Below, piece by piece: positions 57,314 to 64,000 of a stretch of DNA of 64,000 nt (position 1 is its first letter; each line of letters starts with the position of its first letter). Below the pieces are notes generated by a model. The model saw only the letters and a program-made list of their open reading frames with translations, did no database searches and was not told the DNA's origin. This stretch comes from Thalassia testudinum (lineage: Eukaryota; Streptophyta; Magnoliopsida; Alismatales; Hydrocharitaceae): positions 15,258,501-15,322,500 of the forward strand of contig JAZHRO010000073.1 in the NCBI GenBank assembly GCA_037157565.1, in the 5' to 3' direction. The position numbers were made by a program, and so were the translations under genes.

Positions 57314-59577
57314 TGATAAACGCCTGCTTATCATCATTCTTTTGCATTAAAACAATCCTATCTCTTAGGGTTTTGCTTTGCAAATGGGTTTTTTGGGTTG
57401 CATTTAGTCATAAATTAGGTTAGGCATGCATTGCATTTTTCTTATCTTTTTAATGTGTTTTTGTGAGCTTTAGGGATGAACAGATATACAGATCCCTAGA
57501 ACCCTAGCACTCAGGAAGGCAACTGGTGAAGAAGAAGCTCAGACTAGCTGGAACTCAGCTTGATCCAGCTCACCATATTTGGAATCCAGCTCACTTGGAC
57601 TAGGGTTAGCTCATCCTAGCTCCATTCAGCTCATCTCAGCTGAATGGTAGCTCAAGAGAGTTCATCTCAACTCACCCTAGCTCAGGTAAGCTCAAATCCA
57701 GCTCAACTTAGCTGAGTCTAGCTCATCTCAGCTCCCATTAGTCCATAGGGTGCTCTAGCTTGCTCAGTTGAGTTGACTAGAGTCTACCCCAGCTCAGGTC
57801 CAGCTACATCTAGCTCCACTCAACTCCAGCAAGCTAAAGATGACTTCATTCCAGCTCAGGAAGCTCAAGTCCAGCTCTTGGGGATTCAGCTTAGCTCAAC
57901 TTAGTTGAGCTAAGTTACCTTAGCTGCCTCAACCAGCTTGATCCTCCCCGGGAGCACCAGACCCAGCTCACCTCAGCTCATTTTGGTAGAAGCCAGCTCA
58001 CTTTAGCTTGGCTTAGTAGCTAGCAAAGAACTAGGAAGCTAAGCCAGCTAGAGTAGCTCCATGCCACCCTCTTTAGCAGCTACCAGCTCTAATTCAAGCT
58101 CCAGACTTCTCCTCCTCAGCTCCTCTCTTCAAACCCTAGCTCCAATACCTCCTCCTCTACTCCACTACTAGCTAAGCTAGCTTAGCTTAGCTTAGCTTAG
58201 CTATGCTACAACTCCCTTAGCTTTTTACCACCTAAAAACCCTACCTAACAACTCCACCAACTAGCTACACCTAAGCTCCACATAAGCTAACCCTACTTCC
58301 GCCTCACCTTGGCGCCAACATAGCCTACCCACTACCTCTAAAGGACACTATAAAGTGACGCCAAAGCCACCCTAACCATCCTCCTTTTTGGTGCCAACTT
58401 CAACCCCCATATCCACCCTACACATAACCCCTCTAAGCCACATCCACCATCCACCTCAACCCCCTTCTAGAAGCCTAGAAGTTGGCGCCAACCCATGGCA
58501 TCTCTCCATTGTTGGTGCCACTTTTTGGTGTCCCTTGGCCACCCATAACTACCCCCCTTACATCCCTTAGGTGGCGCCAACTCCCCTTAGCCCTAGGATC
58601 ACCTAACCACCCCCATCTTCCCATCTTAGCCATCCATCTCAAGAGTCACCTTAACCCTCTCATCCTACCCAATAAAAAGACCAACACCCACCACCTTACA
58701 TCCCATCCTTGGATAGCAAAATACCTCTCATATTCTACCTAAAACTCACACCCAAGAAAGAAGAAGAAGATTAAGGGGATACTCTGTCTGATTGGTGCCT
58801 TCCCCTCTTCCCTTCTCTCTTGTGCCCACGCCAGCCAAAGGAGAAGCCAGGTAAGGAAGACCTTTGGAGGAGGTCATGAAGGTGGTCCACGCCACCTTGG
58901 AGGAGAGCTTAAGGGTGGTACACGCCCACCCTTGGAGAAGGAAAGTTAAGGTGGAAGCTTCCACCTTGGAGGAGCCTTTCAAGGAAGGAAAAGGAGGAGC
59001 CCTTTTCAAGCCTAGGAGCCACTAAGCTTGGAGCAAGGAGCTTCCCCTCTTCACCATCATTTCAGGCGGATTTGTGTTTTACTTTATCTATTGCATTTAT
59101 TCTAGTAGTAGAAGCATTCCTCTACTAGGTTTTTATGTAAAACACTTTTGCATCAATTAAGTTGCCTTCAATTCTATTTCATTTTGTTGTAACTTTTTTA
59201 TATAATCTAGTTTCCAACACTTTTCACTCCTTCTCCCTAATTACTCTAGGCCTCCACGTGTCTAGAGTGAGCTTAGGGAGAATCTCTACTTGTCACTTTA
59301 GTAGTAGTGTAGTGAGTTACGTGTTAGTCATTTTCTGTTGCCAACAAAATTAGTGTTGCCGTTATTTCAAAATCCTAAAAAACTACATACTTAAAAAGAC
59401 CAAAAAGAAAGTTGATTTCCATTTCAAAGCAAGAGACTGATTTTTGCAACCAAATTGCCTCCTTGGACGACCCTAGATACCCCACTATCTAGGTTATAAA
59501 TTTAAAAGCGTATGCGATTTCGAATGTTATAATGACATAAAAACCCACTTTTAAAAATCACGCCAAATTTCACATCG
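57314..59577 (+). mobile_element. Solo LTR C2, family C, inserted in B3
   Basis: 2,264 bp starting TGATAAACGCCTGCTTATCA and ending TTTCACATCG (final CA mutated). Target copies are TAGCG (57309-57313) and TAGTG (59578-59582). B-type LTR sequence continues on both sides. It contains the AGCT array (57535-58060) and the GGCGCC array (58300-58600). It provides the empty site for element B in C1 at about 58035-58045. Confidence 0.88.
57535..58210. repeat. AGCT-rich array in C2
   Basis: Counterpart of 33575-34095. It ends with a short perfect run of (AGCTT)n type at 58190-58203. Confidence 0.88.
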
Positions 59578-60569
59578 TAGTGCTGGACCTTTATGTGCTT
59601 TTAATCTTGGCTTTAGGGTCATATTTTTGTCATAGGTGCCTCACCATCTTCGGTCATCGTCTTTGACTCCAGTCGCCACCAATTAGCCACCTCCGGCCTC
59701 GACACCACTCTTAATCGATATTGCAGAGATTTAGGATTACTTCCAGACCCTCAATTGGGCGCATGAGGCATCACAGCTGTACCAATCAATGGCAACAATC
59801 CACGGTTGCACGCGGTGAAGAAGGACAGGGACTTAGTCCCACATCAAGAATTGATGAGCAACCGCGCATGCATAAATTGATTTTGTGATTATAGCTGTTC
59901 GCCGGAGACACTGGGGGCTCGGGTCCCCTATTCACCTACGCACCCTCATTCGTGTCCACATGCACGTGGACCTGGACATTTGACCATATACCCAATTACC
60001 CGATTAACCTCTAAGCTTGAGAGAGAAAAAAGGAGAAATAGGGGAGGATTTATGAGAGGAAAGGGGGGTTTTGCTCTTTGAATTGGTTCCCTATGCGACA
60101 GTTAGTCATTGAGGGAGTTGGTATCTTCTGTGCTGTGAAGAAGAGAAAGGCTTCGAAAGCCTTATGCTTGTGCTGTGGCTTACACTTTAAGCTGTCTGGT
60201 ATTGGTGCCTGCCGTCTAAGGCACTATAGCATTGAGAACACTGTGCATTTATTTGATATAATTGAGATGCATGTTTGATTAGGGCTTAGTTGGTGATTTA
60301 AATCACCACTTTTGGCTTCTCTTTTATTATTTTTGTCAAGATACATTGAGCATCATTGAATATTTAATGTGATAGATTACTATTCATTGAATATCATTAT
60401 TATGATTAATTTTTTGTGCTCATATATATATTTTGCTTAAGATTAGCATGTGAATTGCATTACTTACTTCCTATGTTCGACCTTGGACTTCATTTTCTTA
60501 TTTCGAGTTATAAATTTTACTTGTTTCTGTGCTATTTTGGCTATATTACAATGAAGCAATTCTAAAACA

Positions 60570-62014
60570 CCGATTTAGCCCATTAATAGGGTACCCGACC
60601 CAACCCATCATATTTGAGCCTATTGGGTCAGGTACCCATTTATCAAATATGAGTGGGGTACCCATTAAATATGACTCGTTACTTACCTAGTCTCCATTTG
60701 GGTACTTGCCAAGGCAGCCACGGGTACCCATTAACCGTCGTGACCGTGAGTCCATGACTGTGAGTTTGTGTCCCAACTTGTGACCCGTCATGACCCAAAT
60801 GCTAACCCGACTTGCAAGAATTCTCCTCACTATGCCCTAAACCCATTTCCATTGACTGGCTCCACGGTTCCACCCCAATCCCCATCAAGGCCATCACTCG
60901 ATCACTTCCCCTCTAGCCCTCCTCCACAGCTGAGCGAGTGTGCACACTGAGCGACATCACTCGATCCCTTCCCCTCTAACCCTCCTCCATGGTTGAGTGC
61001 CAATGACATCATTTTATCCTACGATCCCTTCCCCTTAGGCCCTCCTCCATGGCTGAGTGCTAGTGGAATCGATCGATCCCTTCCCCTCTAACCCTCCTCC
61101 ACAGCTGAGCACTAGCAGCATTGCTTGATCCGACAATCTCTTCCCCTCCAGCCCTCCTCCATGGCTGAGCAACATCGACATTGCTCGATCTGACATTCCC
61201 TTTCCCTCTAGCCCTCCCTCGATGGCTGAGCGCCAGCAGCATCGATCGATCCCTTCCCCTCCATCCCTCTTCTAAGGCTGAGTGGCTCCACCGCTTCCTC
61301 ACAGGCCATAGCGGAAGCATGTCGATGGTGAGGTGTGCGCAGTGACGACATGAGTTGTACGACATCTCTATTGGCAGTGGCGATGTCGCCGACATTGTGC
61401 AGTGTCTGAGACAACAGTGGTAGGGTCTAGCGTGCCCTATCGACAGTGATAGGCCTCTGGTATCTCTTCAATGTCCTAATCTTGTTGGGTTAAATTTTGT
61501 GACTTCTGTCAGTTTGCATGCCCGATGTAAATCCTATTGAGGGTCTAGCTGTGTTGGGTCCTCTATTTTTTGTTTTTGGTAGCAAAAAATCTAAACTAGA
61601 ATGATCCATTATTTTGTTGTAGTGCTTGCCTCACTCACAAAGGAGATACCTAATCCACTTGAAATAAATATTATAGCACATCGACAATCTATTAACAAAT
61701 CACAATAATGTTGAAATTATTTACTGGATGTTATCGCTGATTTTTGTATAAATTAATCCCATACCTATATTGTTAGTTCTTGTATTTAGCTCGAGGGAAA
61801 CTTTGAAATTCTCATCTTTTGAATTGAGTCATCCTCAAATTTTATTTTCGTTAATTTTTTGCGGAGATCATCTTTTGAGAAGATTTTGGATTGTGCAGAT
61901 CAAATGTTGCATTTTGGATTGTGGGTAGATAATTTCTACTTGCATAGCTAATTTAATGATTTTTATTTTTTAATATCTTCATTTCAGACATATGGTCTTT
62001 GGCTTTGGTATTAG
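60570..62014 (+). other. hAT 5' region with GGTACC-rich stretch and minisatellite
   Basis: No gene is supported. 60588-60740 is built of GGGTACCCGACCCAACCC-like and GGGTCAGGTACCC units in both orientations, resembling subterminal regions of plant hAT elements. A minisatellite covers 60895-61290. 61700-61990 is AT-rich and may be intron or upstream region. An acceptor-like TTTCAG lies at 61982-61987. Terminal inverted repeats could not be fixed. Confidence 0.5.
60895..61290. repeat. Minisatellite, ~50-66 bp units
   Basis: About seven imperfect copies of a unit with CCCTTCCCCTCTAACCCTCC followed by CATGGCTGAGCGC-like sequence. They are centred near 60920, 60985, 61045, 61095, 61157, 61217 and 61270. 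Open frames on either strand follow the repeat and are not genes. Confidence 0.85.
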
Positions 62015-63954
62015 ATGTCGATCATGGTTGACACCAATTATTCCACCACAAAACATAGTTTAAAAAGTCACTTATTAAGATGTGAGAAGTTTGATGAAAG
62101 AAAGAAAAGGACAATGGAGATGCAATCACCTATATCGCATAAATTTGATCAAGAGTGTCGAAAAGCTCTTGTGAAGATAGTAATTATTGATGAGATGCCA
62201 TGTACAAGAGTTGACCACGAAGGACTTTGTCACTTTTGTAGTGTTGTTGTGACAAAGTTTAAAGTACCTTCTCGCTCTACAATTACTCATGATTGCTTTC
62301 ACCTATTTATGGAAGAAAAGAAGCAGCTTATGAACTTCTTTGAAAAATTAGCTTCTAGAGTCTATCTTGCTACTAACACATGGACTTCTTGTCAGAATTT
62401 GACCTATTTGTGCCTCGCTACACATTTTATTGATTCTAATTGGAACTTGCACAAGAAAATTATCAACTTTCATCAAATATTTGCACATTTTGGTGAAGCT
62501 ATAGGGAAAGCAGTTGACAATTGTTTACATGAATGGAGGATAGAAAGGGTTCTAACAGTGATAGTGGATAACATGAGTTCTAATGATGTGGGCATTCATT
62601 ATCTAAAGAGGAGGCTTAATAGTTGGAAAGGAACCATCCTCAATGGTGAGCATTTGCATATGAGATGTCCCACACACATATTGAAGCTTATTGTGAAGGA
62701 AGGCTTAACATATGTTGATTACTCAATTTTTAGAATTCACTCCGTTGTGAAGTATGTTAGGTCTTCTGATAGCCGATCACAAAAATTTAAATCTTGCATT
62801 GAAAAAGAGAAGATATCTTGTAAGAGTCTACTTTCCTTGGATGTGGAAACTAGATGGAACTAAACCTACTTAATGCTTGAATATGCTATTAAGTTTGAGA
62901 AGGCATTTGATTTGTTGGAGACCGTGGATTTAAAATATACTGATGACCTCACATCTTCTAAAAATAGAGGCCTTCCTAGAAGCTACAATTGGGAGCATGC
63001 TCACACTCTATTGCCTTTTTTGAAGGTATTCTACAATGCTACCTTAAAGCTTTCTAGATCACTGTATGTTACGGGTAATGAATACATGCAAGTTATGCTA
63101 GTAATCGAGTTGGCTCTTTCAAGAGGGTGTAAAAGTTGTGATCCACACATTCAATTCATGGCTTCTAAAATGAAGGTGAAATATGATAAGTACTTGTCAA
63201 ATATTGAGAACATAAATGTCTTATTGTTTGTTGCTATTGTTTTTTATCCCCAATATAAATTGGGATATGTAAATTAGTTGATCGATCAATCATAAGACAA
63301 TGACAAAGGAAAAGTTTTGAAGGAGAAGGTGCAACAATTTTTTCCATCTATGTTTGAATTATATGCTTCAAGCTTCTCCAATTCAAATGTTCAAGCATCT
63401 AGTCAAGCACACAAAGTGAATGAATTGGATGTTGATGAAGTAGAAAATATTGAAGATCTTGTGACTATGTTGTATGATCAACAACATACAAGTCAAGGTG
63501 GAGTTGAGAGTAAAAGTGAGCTTGACAAATATTTAGATGAAGAATGTGAAGGTCGCAATAATAAGTCCTTTGAAATATTAGTTTGGTGGATTGAATGCCT
63601 CTAGATTTCATATCTTGTCATCAATGGCTCGTGACTTCTTAGTAATTCTAACATCAACTGCTGCATCTAAATCCTCTTTTCGTACTGATGGATGCATACT
63701 TGACTCATTTTGAAGTTCTTTAACTCCGAAGATGGTCGAGACACTTATTTGCGGGCAAGATTGGTTGCGGAAATCAAATGTTTGCCTTACAATTGAGGAA
63801 AACTTGTATGAACTTGAATTACTAGAATTAGGTAATTTCTTTTATTTTGCTCTAATAATTTTTTACATTTTGTATACATTTTTATATGGATTGTATTCTT
63901 GTAGAATTAATGAATGTAAGTGAAGAAAATGTCCCTTTAGACCTTGATGATTAA
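62015..63954 (+). pseudogene. hAT transposase, RICESLEEPER-like, degraded
   Basis: The protein would bind transposon ends and cut and paste the element in the nucleus. The end of a BED zinc finger is visible (KHSLKSHLLRC); its Cys pair upstream is lost. Catalytic-core motifs are LATNTWTSCQNLTYLCLATHF (residues about 115-135) and VLTVIVDNMSSND (about 180-195). The hAT dimerisation motif is split: DKYLDEECEGRN before, and LTPKMVETLICGQDWLR after, a frameshift near 63600. In-frame stops are TAA 62861-62863 and TAG 63275-63277, with another near 63293 and one near 63710. A plausible GT-AG intron at 63832-63904 joins the frame to a short last exon ending TAA at 63952-63954. The start is unknown. 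Confidence 0.85.
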
Positions 63955-64000
63955 TCCCAAGAACTTATAGAGGTAAGTCCATCCTTGCTGCTTGTTTTCA

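Larger units (their letters stand above)
54323..60569 (+). mobile_element. LTR B3 of the B family, split by E and C2
   Basis: The pieces 54323-54337, 55746-57313 and 59583-60569 (about 2.57 kb) align in order with the B LTRs. It starts TGATGATAAC, corresponding to TGATGGGAAC, carries ATGCTCCTAC, then GGTCAAATG, and ends CTAAAACA. A TATA box, CCTATAAAAG, is at about 56691-56700. Flanks GCGTG and CCGAT do not form a target duplication, and no internal region is attached. It may be a solo LTR with a rearranged border or a truncated element. Confidence 0.8.

Noticed and set aside
33355..59577. C1 and C2 as the two LTRs of one element
   Set aside because: Each has its own near-perfect target duplication (AGTGG/AGAGG and TAGCG/TAGTG), and the sequence between them is copia and other LTR material with no primer site or polypurine tract next to them.
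60895..61414. Open frames on the minus strand reading short Arg/Gly/Glu-rich repeats
   Set aside because: They are translations of the minisatellite and vary in frame from unit to unit.

Overview
The window is repeat-filled plant (angiosperm) DNA, most likely from a gene-poor heterochromatic part of a large genome. I find no intact host gene, rRNA or tRNA gene. Nearly everything is Ty3/gypsy LTR retrotransposon of the Athila type. The signs are pol proteins with FMDDF reverse transcriptase motifs and WGIDFMGPF integrase motifs, primer sites matching the 3' end of plant tRNA-Asp, and LTRs carrying the stretch near the primer site that resembles 'gggtcg...cacagggaggc'. There are also Ty1/copia pieces of SIRE type and one degraded hAT transposon. 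The species cannot be named from the sequence. All coding regions are broken by nonsense mutations and frameshifts, many of them CAG to TAG or CGA to TGA, as expected for old methylated copies.

Layout, left to right. (1) 1-21712: Athila element O1 (+), with its 5' LTR outside the window. Its gag is at 650-2208, pol at 13458-17850, polypurine tract at 19171-19183 and 3' LTR at 19184-21712. (2) 2209-13452: Athila element N1 (-), complete with two LTRs, inserted into O1 gag. O1's reading frame is continuous once N1 and one target-site copy are removed. (3) 21715-22488: an LTR fragment in + orientation against the truncated 3' end of the next element. (4) 22489-48998: Athila element F (-), carrying solo LTR S1 (23826-25604) in its RNase H region, a copia-type solo LTR S2 (29235-30972) in gag, and the LTR C1 (33355-47719) inside its own 5' LTR. 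C1 holds an internally deleted element B (34101-41824, +) and two tandem solo LTRs, A (43041-45214) and A' (45220-47071), which share one 5-bp target. (5) 48999-54322: a decayed copia element K (-). (6) 54323-60569: an LTR of the B family (B3, +), itself carrying solo LTR E (54338-55740) and LTR C2 (57314-59577). (7) 60570-64000: a hAT transposon relic with a minisatellite and a RICESLEEPER-like transposase.

The insertions give a relative history: O1 before N1; F before S1, S2 and C1; C1 before B, A and A'; B3 before E and C2. Families B and C nest into each other in both orders, so they were active in overlapping periods.

The most unusual sequence signals are a 100-bp perfect palindrome at 4728-4827, two solo LTRs placed on exactly the same 5-bp target, arrays of degenerate short palindromes (GACGTC, GATCGATC, AGCT, GGCGCC) filling the LTRs of several families, a hairpin just upstream of the polypurine tract in three elements, and a repeated block in the untranslated 3' region shared by N1 and B. 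No function is shown for any of these. Positions of LTR ends and target duplications were read by eye from paired copies.
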